19,572 bases of DNA from 9FT-COMBO-53-11 sp040900215. Its GTDB lineage: Bacteria; Patescibacteriota; WWE3; 9FT-COMBO-53-11. The stretch is taken from contig JBBDZL010000015.1 of assembly GCA_040900215.1 (NCBI GenBank), positions 1 to 19,572 on the forward strand, written 5' to 3'. A model generated the notes under the pieces. The model was given only the letters and a program-made list of their open reading frames with translations, did no database searches and was not told the origin of the DNA. Of this stretch, positions 7,049-12,874 are shown piece by piece (the first letter of the stretch is position 1; the number at the start of each line of letters is the position of its first letter). The translations under genes and the position numbers were made by a program.

Positions 7049-7609
7049 GATGGGTAAAGTGGACTTTACGCGACGGATTACGTATTCGAGTATCGATTCG
7101 TTCGGCAATAGGAGGGATGCCCCGTCGTTCCATGGTTGAGGGAATAGACATACCTCTCCGCCCTTCTCGGCGAACTTCACGCAGTTCCCCGGGGAATCGT
7201 CAATCAAGATCGTTCCCGGTTGCGCTACCAGTTCCTTGCGCTTCGTAAAGATGTAATTCCGGAAGGATAGTCCGAATCGCTGCTGTAGCCAGTACAGCTT
7301 CCCCGAAACTGATGTTGGGTGATTGCTCGGTTTCGTCAAGAACACCACGTCCCCCAACTCCGTCAAGCGTTCGTACATGGATCGGAAGTGTTGGTACTCT
7401 TCCAAACCAATCCAGAACCGTTCTCCCAGGGGATTAATTGCGTTCCACAGGTACTTCTCGCTCGGTAGACCCAACGGCACATGGACGAATTCGTAGCCTT
7501 TCGGCCATTCTCCGATCAGTTGGTCGTAATCTCTACCGAATACCAACGCGACGCCCCTGACGAAGTTCGTTGTGACGCCGTCCATGTCGAGATAAATCTC
7601 GATACTCAC
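7034..7609 (-). CDS. HAD-family 5'-nucleotidase (NT5C-like)
   Basis: A 191 aa predicted 5'(3')-deoxyribonucleotidase-like phosphatase acting on nucleoside monophosphates. HAD motif I is DMDGV at residues 8-12. A motif II-like LTKPS follows, and motif IV is ILIDDSPGN, with the PQPWN ending characteristic of the NT5C group. The start is GTG at 7609, fixed by a good Shine-Dalgarno (GGAAGGAGAG) 6 nt upstream and by motif I lying right after it. The gene stands alone on the minus strand between recF and the ligase with its own promoter and terminator. Pyrimidine or nucleotide-pool control is an inference from the family. Confidence 0.85.
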   Translation of the reverse strand: MSIEIYLDMDGVTTNFVRGVALVFGRDYDQLIGEWPKGYEFVHVPLGLPSEKYLWNAINPLGERFWIGLEEYQHFRSMYERLTELGDVVFLTKPSNHPTSVSGKLYWLQQRFGLSFRNYIFTKRKELVAQPGTILIDDSPGNCVKFAEKGGEVCLFPQPWNDGASLLLPNESILEYVIRRVKSTLPIGSKP

Positions 7610-7641
7610 GGTCTGCTCTCCTTCCCTGAGATATTTTTAAT

Positions 7642-7650
7642 ATCTTATCA
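7642..7650 (-). promoter_or_regulatory. Extended -10 promoter of the nucleotidase gene
   Basis: On the minus strand TGATAAGAT gives TG-N-TAAGAT, about 30 nt before the GTG start, with a Shine-Dalgarno between. No -35 is visible, because that position is occupied by the terminator of the upstream minus-strand gene. Confidence 0.5.
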
Positions 7651-7657
7651 CGCCAAG

Positions 7658-7684
7658 AAAAAAGCCCGGAGGTTTAGTCCGAGC
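7658..7684 (-). terminator. Rho-independent terminator of the 53 aa membrane protein gene
   Basis: On the minus strand GCTCGGA and TCCGGGC form a 7-bp stem with one G-T pair and a 7-nt loop, followed by six T. The TAA stop (7674-7676) is entirely inside the loop. Confidence 0.8.
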
Positions 7685-7835
7685 GTTTGAGCTTTCTTTC
7701 CACCCGGTGGCGAATCCAATAGAGGGCGGTCTCAATCCCAAAGACGAAGATCAGATAGAGGTTCCGCAACAGGTCCCAGATCGTGAGGACCACAAACATC
7801 ACGATTAGTATCAGGATGGCGAAGGCGTTTCGCAT
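7674..7835 (-). CDS. Small membrane protein, 53 aa, unknown function
   Basis: MRNAFAILILIVMFVVLTIW forms a first hydrophobic helix. A second hydrophobic stretch follows (LYLIFVFGIETALYW), and the tail is basic (RHRVERKLKRSD), so a two-helix membrane protein with a cytosolic positive tail is likely. The ATG at 7835 is preferred over longer starts because AGGGAGAGGAG stands directly before it and the extension overlaps the divergent ligase gene. A weak TAAACT -10 (7859-7864) is possible. I do not recognise a family. Confidence 0.7.
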   Translation of the reverse strand: MRNAFAILILIVMFVVLTIWDLLRNLYLIFVFGIETALYWIRHRVERKLKRSD

Positions 7836-7880
7836 CTCCTCTCCCTTTCCGTTCCTCCAGTTTAGCACCGGTGTTTGCGG

Positions 7881-7893
7881 TATCATCAAACTA
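7881..7893 (+). promoter_or_regulatory. Candidate leaderless promoter of the DNA ligase gene
   Basis: TATCAT at 7881-7886 ends 7 nt before the ligase ATG, too close to leave room for a leader. No Shine-Dalgarno is present. It overlaps the divergent minus-strand promoter region. Confidence 0.5.
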
Positions 7894-9609
7894 ATGCGGT
7901 TTTCCCGTTTAGCCGAATACTTTTCGCGGATCGAAGCCACACCCAAGCGACTGGAGATTACCGCCATTTTGGCGGAGCTGCTCAAAGAATCCTCCCCGGA
8001 AGAAATAGACAAAATCTGCTACCTCGTGCTGGGCCAGCTCGCCCCTCTTTACGAGGGGGTGGAGTTTAATCTCGCCGGCAAAATGCTGATCCGAGTGATG
8101 GCGGAAGCTTATATGGTTCCCGGCGCAGAGGTGGAGAAAATCACTAAGGAGAAAGGGGATTTGGGGGATGCGGCCGAGCTGCTTGCGCAGCAGTCCAGAG
8201 TTCACAGTTCACAGTTAACAGTAGGACAGGTCTACACCAAACTGCGCGAGGTGGCGGAAGATTCGGGGGCGGGTTCATCGGCGCGCAAAGTCCAGGGAAT
8301 GGCGGAACTCTTTCGATCCCTCGATCCGCTCTCGGTCCGATATGTCGCCCGGATCCCGGTGGCGAGCCTGCGCTTGGGATTTTCCGATAAAACGATTCTG
8401 GATGCCCTCTCGGTGGCGGAGGTGGGGAACAAATCACTTCGTCCGGTGATCGAGCGGGCCTACAACGTCTCGGCGGATATCGGCCGGATTGCCAAATTAG
8501 TCAAGAGTCAAGGAGTCAAGAGTTTAGAGAAGATTGAAGTGGAAGTGGGTGTGCCGGTCCGAATGGCTTCGGCCGAGCGGTTGCCAACCCCGGCGGAGAT
8601 TATCGAGAAAATGGGCGGAAAGCTGGCAGCGGAGCCGAAGTACGACGGGTTTAGGGTCCAAGTTCACGTAGAGGGGAGAGAGGTAAAAATATTTTCGCGC
8701 AATTTGGAAAACACCACCCTGATGTTTCCCGATATTGTCGAGGCCGTTCAGAAGTTGCCGGCGAAGAGTTTGATTATGGAGGGGGAAGCGATTGCTTTCA
8801 ACCCCGAAACCGAAGAGTTTGAGCCGTTCCAGGAAACCACCAAGCGCAAGCGGAAATACGGCGTGGCGGAGAAAGCCACGGAACTCCCCCTCAAAGTCTT
8901 CTGCTTTGATCTATTGTATCTCAACGGTCGGGATCTTACTCGGGAAACGTATGAGAAAAGGCGGGCGGAGTTGGTGAAGTTGATCGAAGAACCGAACACG
9001 CTGGTGGTCGCCGAGGAAAAGGTCTTCACCGATGCGAAAGAGCTGGAAAAGTTCTTTATGGAGAATATTGAGCACGGGTTGGAGGGGATTGTGGCCAAAC
9101 GGCTGGACGGCGTTTACCAGGCCGGGGTGCGCAACTTCAACTGGGTCAAACTGAAGCGGGTGGAGGAAGGCAAGCTGGAGGACACGATCGATTGCGTGGT
9201 GCTCGGTTACTACACCGGCCGGGGCAAACGGACGCAGTTCGGGATCGGTGGTTTCTTAGTGGGAGTTTACGACGAGAGAAATGATGTCTTTAAGACCATT
9301 TCTCGAGTCGGTTCGGGACTGACCGATGAGGAATGGCGGGAGATGAAGAAGCGGGTCGATGAACTAAAGACTAAAGAGAAACCCAAGAACGCCGATGTTG
9401 CCAAGGAGCACACGCCGGATGTCTGGGCCGATCCCAGGATTGTAGTGGCGATCCGGGCGGACGAGATCACCAAATCCCCGCTCCACACCGCCGGCGGACT
9501 AGCCCTCCGCTTCCCCCGCCTGATGGCCTTTCGGGATGATAAGGAACCGGGGCAAGCCACCACCGTCGCCGAAGTCGAGAAGATGTTCCGGGAGCAAAAG
9601 AAGCGTTAG
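7894..9609 (+). CDS. lig: ATP-dependent DNA ligase, archaeal/eukaryal LigI type
   Basis: Seals nicks using ATP. The 571 aa product has an N-terminal DNA-binding domain followed by the nucleotidyltransferase core, with motif I EPKYDGFR (AMP-accepting Lys249), MEGEAIAFN, EGIVAKRLDG and WVKLK. The C-terminal OB domain contains DCVVLGYYTGRGKR. Size and motif spacing match archaeal ligases rather than the bacterial NAD-dependent LigA or short LigD-type enzymes. The start is ATG 7894 (MRFSRLAEYF). The frame continues upstream to 7783, but that part overlaps a promoter and the minus-strand gene. Two 7/8-nt repeat tracts (residues about 102-111 and 202-212) and a short one near 490-495 are embedded in frame. 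Confidence 0.95.
   Translation: MRFSRLAEYFSRIEATPKRLEITAILAELLKESSPEEIDKICYLVLGQLAPLYEGVEFNLAGKMLIRVMAEAYMVPGAEVEKITKEKGDLGDAAELLAQQSRVHSSQLTVGQVYTKLREVAEDSGAGSSARKVQGMAELFRSLDPLSVRYVARIPVASLRLGFSDKTILDALSVAEVGNKSLRPVIERAYNVSADIGRIAKLVKSQGVKSLEKIEVEVGVPVRMASAERLPTPAEIIEKMGGKLAAEPKYDGFRVQVHVEGREVKIFSRNLENTTLMFPDIVEAVQKLPAKSLIMEGEAIAFNPETEEFEPFQETTKRKRKYGVAEKATELPLKVFCFDLLYLNGRDLTRETYEKRRAELVKLIEEPNTLVVAEEKVFTDAKELEKFFMENIEHGLEGIVAKRLDGVYQAGVRNFNWVKLKRVEEGKLEDTIDCVVLGYYTGRGKRTQFGIGGFLVGVYDERNDVFKTISRVGSGLTDEEWREMKKRVDELKTKEKPKNADVAKEHTPDVWADPRIVVAIRADEITKSPLHTAGGLALRFPRLMAFRDDKEPGQATTVAEVEKMFREQKKR
8197..8224 (+). repeat. 7-nt tandem repeat in the ligase gene (four units)
   Basis: AGAGTTC, ACAGTTC, ACAGTTA, ACAGTAG in exact register, encoding about SRVHSSQLTVG in the loop before VYTKLREVAE of the DNA-binding domain. 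The last units resemble the ACTGTTA units of recF. Confidence 0.75.
8499..8527 (+). repeat. 7/8-nt tandem repeat in the ligase gene (four units)
   Basis: AGTCAAG, AGTCAAGG, AGTCAAG, AGTTTAG, encoding about KSQGVKSLEK just before the catalytic domain. Confidence 0.72.
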
Positions 9610-9733
9610 CACTTGCTAATTGGCTAACTGTTAATTGATACTAATGACGCAGCGGCAGCGAGTAATTAGTGCAACCGAGCAGAGCGAGGACAGCAATTGA
9701 TAAAATGCATCTAACCGAAGGGGGTGACTCACT
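9610..9733. repeat. Intergenic region with degenerate repeats, promoter and ribosome site
   Basis: The 124-nt gap after the ligase holds a TTAA/AATT-rich degenerate repeat (GCTAATT, GGCTAAC, TGTTAATT, GATACTAAT). A GC-rich block (GCAGCGGCAGCGAG) is flanked by CTAAT and ATTAG. A second similar block, CCGAGCAGAGCGAGGA, follows, and then the promoter of the next gene. It contains no ORF. Confidence 0.6.
9698..9733 (+). promoter_or_regulatory. Promoter and strong Shine-Dalgarno for the DUF4870 operon
   Basis: TGATAAAAT at 9698-9706 is an extended -10 (TG-N-TAAAAT). AAGGGGGTGA at 9718-9727 is a long match to the anti-Shine-Dalgarno, 6 nt before a TTG start, and decides that start. Confidence 0.6.
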
Positions 9734-10087
9734 TTGGAAAACACAAATAAAGGAACCGGATTACCGCAAAACACCGCCGCCGCCTTAACCTATCTCTTTG
9801 GGTTTGTGACCGGGATTCTTTTCCTCTTAATTGAGAAACAGAACAGGTTCGTCCGCTTCCACGCGATGCAGTCCACCGTCCTTTTCGGCGGGTTTTTCGT
9901 GCTGAATTGGATCCTGTGGCTCGTTCCCGTCGTGGACGTAATCTGGGCGCTGCTTTCGATTCCGATGGGGTTGGCGCTCTTCGTCCTCTGGATCTACCTG
10001 ATGTACGAGGCCTACCAGGGAGTGGAGTACAAGCTGCCGGTGATTGGGGATTTCTCCGCCAAGCAGTTGGGCAAGCTGAAAGTTTAA
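9734..10087 (+). CDS. DUF4870/Tic20-like membrane protein
   Basis: A 117 aa protein with three to four hydrophobic helices: NTAAALTYLFGFVTGILFLLI, STVLFGGFFVLNWILWLVPV, and VIWALLSIPMGLALFVLWIYLMYEAY. The hallmark phrase FVRFHAMQS between helices is typical of the DUF4870 group, and the GVEYKLPVIGDFSAK tail also fits. The TTG start is supported by the ribosome site. The molecular role of the family is not established. The gene is followed 3 nt later by pcm, so it opens an operon DUF4870-pcm-permease-rpiB. Confidence 0.85.
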   Translation: MENTNKGTGLPQNTAAALTYLFGFVTGILFLLIEKQNRFVRFHAMQSTVLFGGFFVLNWILWLVPVVDVIWALLSIPMGLALFVLWIYLMYEAYQGVEYKLPVIGDFSAKQLGKLKV

Positions 10088-10090
10088 ACT

Positions 10091-10750
10091 TTGGCCAGCG
10101 ATCTAACCCAGGCAAAAGAAATCATGATTAGCGAGCATCTCGCTCGGCGGGGTATTTCTGACCAGCGGGTGTTAGGAGCGTTTCGAGTAGTTCCGCGCGA
10201 AGTTTTCGTCCCGCTCTCCCAGGTTGATCTATCGTATGAAGATTACCCCTTGGATATCGGGGAGGCCCAAACCATTTCCCAGCCCTACACCGTCGCCTTT
10301 ATGACCCAGCTGCTGGATCCCAGGCCTAACGATGTCGTCTTGGAAGTCGGCACCGGCTCCGGCTATCAAGCCGCGATCCTCTCCCGCCTGTGCCGGAAAG
10401 TCTGCACGATCGAAAGGTTTCCCGATCTGGCGGAGCGCGCTGAGACCGTTTTGAAGAAGCTCGGTTATGATAACGTGGAGTTTATTGTGGGCGACGGGAG
10501 TTTAGGCCTTTCGGAGAAAGCGCCGTTCGACGGGATTATCGTGACCGCCGGTGCTCCGCGGATTCCCAAACCGTTGCTGGACCAGCTAAAGGTCGGTGGG
10601 CGGTTGGTAATCCCGGTCGGAGAAAACACCCAAGAGATGCTAAAGATCACTAAAATGGATTCGACAGGCTCACCACAAGCTCTAAAGAAAGAAACTTACC
10701 CCGGATTCCGCTTCGTCCCGCTGGTCGGCAAAGAAGGCCATGCTGAATAG
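10091..10750 (+). CDS. pcm: Protein-L-isoaspartate O-methyltransferase
   Basis: Repairs isoaspartyl residues of aged proteins using S-adenosylmethionine. The 219 aa product contains the family motifs VPREVFVP, ISQPYTVAFMTQLL, SAM-binding DVVLEVGTGSGYQAAIL, VGDGSLG and GGRLVIPVG. Start: TTG at 10091 keeps the N-terminal AKEIMISEHLARRGI, with the usual short lead. ATG 10124 would cut into it. The C-terminal segment DSTGSPQA (about residues 190-197) is encoded by a REP-like sequence and appears inserted in the variable tail. Its end overlaps the next start by 11 nt. Confidence 0.93.
   Translation: MASDLTQAKEIMISEHLARRGISDQRVLGAFRVVPREVFVPLSQVDLSYEDYPLDIGEAQTISQPYTVAFMTQLLDPRPNDVVLEVGTGSGYQAAILSRLCRKVCTIERFPDLAERAETVLKKLGYDNVEFIVGDGSLGLSEKAPFDGIIVTAGAPRIPKPLLDQLKVGGRLVIPVGENTQEMLKITKMDSTGSPQALKKETYPGFRFVPLVGKEGHAE
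10660..10680. repeat. REP-like element inside pcm
   Basis: The sequence TTCGACAGGCTCACCACAAG matches in style the short TCGACAGGCTCA-type interspersed repeats known from many bacterial genomes. It is in frame, giving DSTGSPQA near the C-terminus of Pcm. Only one copy of this type is in the window, so the repeat status rests on recognition. Confidence 0.55.
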
Positions 10751-11903
10751 CGCGCACTTTCCCCACCTCCTTCATTTTGACCATCGGCCGCTGAATGCGC
10801 TCTACCTGACGACCTCCATCCTAAGCTTTGGGCTCTCGCTGGTCGGAATCTTTGTGCCGATCTACCTCTTCCAGCTCACCGGCAATTTTTACTATCTGCC
10901 GGCCTACTACGGGGTCGTTTCGCTGGCGGCGCTCCTTTCGCTGCTAATTGCACCTGTCTTTCTGCCGCGCTGGGGCGCGGCTCGCACTGTTCTGCTCGCC
11001 AACGTCTTTCGGATTTTGAGCCTGCTCTTCCTGCTTTTGGCTGCTCGCAACCCAGTTTTGGCTTTCTTATCCGCCGCTTTTGAGGGCTTGGTGATCCCGA
11101 CTTTCTGGGTGACCTACCACAGCGTCTTCCTTGCCTCCGGGAAGGACGGGGATTTTGGCCGCAAGATCGCTTGGATGGGGATTCTGATCTCGGTAGTGGC
11201 GGCGCTGGCGCCCTTCTTCGGAGGGCTGGTGATTGCGACCTTTGGCTTCCCTGTCCTCTACGGCCTAGGGATGCTCTTCATTCTTCTCTCCAGCATCCCG
11301 ATCTTTTGGGTGGGGGACCATTTGGGCTTCCGCTTCGTGAAACCGAAACAGATTCTAGCCGAGACTTTCTCCCGCCCTTGGCGGCCGGTTCTGACCGGAT
11401 TCTTGGGGATCCGGCTGGAAGATATGGTGGCCGCGATCTTTTTTACGCTTTTCCTCTTCGAGATAGTGAAATCCTTTCCTAATCTAGGAGCGGTGACTTC
11501 GGTTTTTGCGGTGGTAAAGGTGATTTTGATGGTCGCGGGGGGCCGGGCGGTGGACACCTTGGGCAGCCGGCGCGTTTTCAAGGTCGGGGCGCTGCTCCTC
11601 GCGCCTTTTTGGCTGGTCGCGGGCTTTCTCTCCAATTTTATGGCGTTGACGATCGTCAACGCTTATCGGGGAGCGTTGGCCCCTTTCTACGGGATCGGGG
11701 CGGAATCTTTGTTCTACTCGCTGGCGCGGAAGGACCACTTCCTTTCGATTCTCAAGAGAGAAGTGAGCATCCACATCACAATCATCTTGGCGGTTTTGCT
11801 CTGCGCTCTTCTTTGGTACTTCTTCCCGGCCAACTGGCCGATCCTCTTCCTTCCGGCCGCGCTGGGTTCGCTGATCGCGATTGCGCTGGTGAAGGCAAAA
11901 TAG
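10740..11903 (+). CDS. MFS-like permease
   Basis: A 387 aa polytopic membrane protein with about 10-12 predicted helices, for example ALYLTTSILSFGLSLVGIF, GVVSLAALLSLLIAPVFL and IAWMGILISVVAALAPFFGG. A charged loop (about DHLGFRFVKPKQ) separates two halves, as in the major facilitator superfamily. The first helix phrase SLVGIFVPIYLFQLTG and the AGGRAVDTLGSRR loop resemble MFS transporters. The substrate is unknown. The ATG overlaps the end of pcm by 11 nt, so translation is probably coupled. rpiB follows after 13 nt. Confidence 0.8.
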   Translation: MLNSAHFPHLLHFDHRPLNALYLTTSILSFGLSLVGIFVPIYLFQLTGNFYYLPAYYGVVSLAALLSLLIAPVFLPRWGAARTVLLANVFRILSLLFLLLAARNPVLAFLSAAFEGLVIPTFWVTYHSVFLASGKDGDFGRKIAWMGILISVVAALAPFFGGLVIATFGFPVLYGLGMLFILLSSIPIFWVGDHLGFRFVKPKQILAETFSRPWRPVLTGFLGIRLEDMVAAIFFTLFLFEIVKSFPNLGAVTSVFAVVKVILMVAGGRAVDTLGSRRVFKVGALLLAPFWLVAGFLSNFMALTIVNAYRGALAPFYGIGAESLFYSLARKDHFLSILKREVSIHITIILAVLLCALLWYFFPANWPILFLPAALGSLIAIALVKAK

Positions 11904-11916
11904 CTAAAGTTAATTG

Positions 11917-12366
11917 ATGATTTACCTGGGAACCGACCACCGCGGGTTTGAGCTGAAAGAGAAGATTAAGGGCTGGCTGACCGAATGGGGCAAGGAGTTT
12001 GAGGATCTCGGCAACACCGTTCTCGACTCCGACGACGACTATCCCGATTTTGCTGCCCAAGTCGCCCGGCGGGTCGCCGAAGATCCCGAGCGTAGTCGAG
12101 GGATTGTTCTCTGCGGTTCAGGAGTGGGGGTGGATGTGACCGCCAACAAGATCAAGGGCGTCCGTTCGGCGCTGGTTTGGAAAGACGATGAGGCGCTGGT
12201 GCAGCAGTCCCGCCGGCACGACGGCTCGAACGTTCTTTCCCTTCCCGCCGACCATCTATCCGAGGAACAAGTCCAGAAAATCGTCAAAGTTTGGCTGGAA
12301 ACTCCCGGCCCCAATGAAGAACGCCACCTCCGCCGGATCGGCAAAATCTCCGCTCTGGAATCCTAA
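11917..12366 (+). CDS. rpiB: Ribose-5-phosphate isomerase B (RpiB/LacAB family)
   Basis: Interconverts ribose 5-phosphate and ribulose 5-phosphate. The 149 aa product shows IYLGTDHRGFELK at the N-terminus, YPDFAAQVARRV, the catalytic-Cys motif LCGSGVGVDVTANK and the RRHDGSNVLSLPADHL region with its conserved His and Asn. ATG 11917 is preferred, though TTG 11914 would add one residue. Just before the catalytic strand, DPERSRG (about residues 56-63) is encoded by a REP-like palindromic element where relatives have a short loop. The gene closes the operon starting at 9734 and functionally matches the rpe-transketolase operon downstream. Confidence 0.94.
   Translation: MIYLGTDHRGFELKEKIKGWLTEWGKEFEDLGNTVLDSDDDYPDFAAQVARRVAEDPERSRGIVLCGSGVGVDVTANKIKGVRSALVWKDDEALVQQSRRHDGSNVLSLPADHLSEEQVQKIVKVWLETPGPNEERHLRRIGKISALES
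12083..12104. repeat. REP-like palindromic element inside rpiB
   Basis: ATCCC, then GAGCGTAGTCGA, then GGGAT. This closely resembles the CCTGAGCGTAGTCGAAGG-type repeats seen between genes in many genomes. It reads in frame as DPERSRGI beside the catalytic loop. Confidence 0.65.
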
Positions 12367-12382
12367 ACCCCCCCCGATCTGT

Positions 12383-12402
12383 TGTTATAACGTGTTATAA
12401 CG
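12383..12402. promoter_or_regulatory. Tandem GTTATAAC boxes, candidate operator
   Basis: TGTTATAACG occurs twice in perfect tandem (12383-12392, 12393-12402). Each copy contains the 8-bp palindrome GTTATAAC, and their centres are 10 bp apart, about one helical turn. They lie immediately upstream of the -10 box of the AbrB-like gene, where a repressor would block RNA polymerase. Confidence 0.55.
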
Positions 12403-12410
12403 CGCTGTGA

Positions 12411-12416
12411 TAGAAT
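12411..12416 (+). promoter_or_regulatory. -10 box of the AbrB-like gene (TAGAAT)
   Basis: TGTGATAGAAT gives a TAGAAT -10 18 nt before the ATG. The same TAGAAT box is used at other promoters in the window. Two ACTAAAG/ACTAAAA units follow it, and there is no strong Shine-Dalgarno. Confidence 0.5.
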
Positions 12417-12434
12417 CGAACTAAAGACTAAAAG

Positions 12435-12602
12435 ATGGCGAAGCCGCCGCTGGTGGTGAGGAAAATTATCCGGATTGGGAATTCGATCGGGATCACCGTC
12501 GATCGGAGCATTCTTGATCGGGCGGATCTCAAGCCCGGCGAGTGGGTGGAGGTTAAGCCGGGGAGGAAGAGAGGAACGCTGGAAGTAACCAAGGTGAAAT
12601 AA
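12435..12602 (+). CDS. SpoVT-AbrB/MazE-like DNA-binding protein, 55 aa
   Basis: The sequence VRKIIRIGNSIGITVDRSILDRADLKPGEWVEVKPG matches the swapped-hairpin AbrB fold in order: R-x-G-N-S, then the short helix, then L-K-P-G-(D/E)-x-V-E-V. Such proteins bind DNA as dimers, either as antitoxins or as transition-state regulators. The length covers one AbrB domain with a short basic tail (GRKRGTLEVTKVK). No toxin gene is adjacent, so a free-standing, probably autoregulatory repressor acting at the GTTATAAC boxes is the simplest reading. The stop codon overlaps the A-run of a convergent terminator. Confidence 0.82.
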   Translation: MAKPPLVVRKIIRIGNSIGITVDRSILDRADLKPGEWVEVKPGRKRGTLEVTKVK

Positions 12603-12627
12603 AAAAGCGAGGGGTTTATTCCTCGCT
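12601..12627 (-). terminator. Rho-independent terminator of the 61 aa minus-strand gene
   Basis: AGCGAGG (12606-12612), 8-nt loop and CCTCGCT (12621-12627), followed on the minus strand by six T. It overlaps two bases of the gene's TAG stop on one side and the stop of the convergent AbrB-like gene on the other. Confidence 0.88.
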
Positions 12628-12811
12628 AGCGGCCGAAAAGAATCCAGAGCAGAGCCAGCACTCCCAGTATCGCGACCAGCAGGATGAGCTGGGCGCGCCG
12701 TGGCAGGGAGTTGACCCAGCGGTCCAGATCCTTGCCCGCCAGTCGATCCAGGACCACCAGGATCCCAATCACGAAAGCAAACGCTCCAATCAAGACCAGG
12801 TAGTCAAACAT
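12626..12811 (-). CDS. Small two-helix membrane protein, 61 aa, unknown function
   Basis: MFDYLVLIGAFAFVIGILVV is a first helix, followed by a charged loop LDRLAGKDLDRWVNSLPRRA and a second helix QLILLVAILGVLALLWILF. The ATG at 12811 has the Shine-Dalgarno GGGAGGGGAG directly upstream. The longer open frame to 13192 is only the antisense of rpe. The promoter TAGAAT at 12838-12843 and the terminator support a real gene. No family is recognised. Confidence 0.72.
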   Translation of the reverse strand: MFDYLVLIGAFAFVIGILVVLDRLAGKDLDRWVNSLPRRAQLILLVAILGVLALLWILFGR

Positions 12812-12837
12812 CTCCCCTCCCTTTCGAATTGCGCCCC

Positions 12838-12868
12838 ATTCTATCACGCCCCCAATTGTTAGTATTAT
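12838..12868. promoter_or_regulatory. Divergent promoters: minus-strand TAGAAT (12838-12843) and plus-strand TATTAT (12863-12868)
   Basis: The 63-nt gap between two divergent genes holds both -10 boxes. The plus box ends 6 nt before the rpe ATG and no Shine-Dalgarno intervenes, so rpe looks leaderless. The minus-strand gene has a normal leader with a Shine-Dalgarno. Confidence 0.52.
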
Positions 12869-12874
12869 GATTTT

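Noticed and set aside
10740..10750. Frameshift joining pcm and the permease
   Set aside because: Both proteins are complete by family length. The 11-nt overlap is ordinary coupling.
12435..12811. Toxin-antitoxin pair formed by the AbrB-like gene and its neighbour
   Set aside because: The neighbour is a convergent two-helix membrane protein with its own promoter, without MazF or VapC features.
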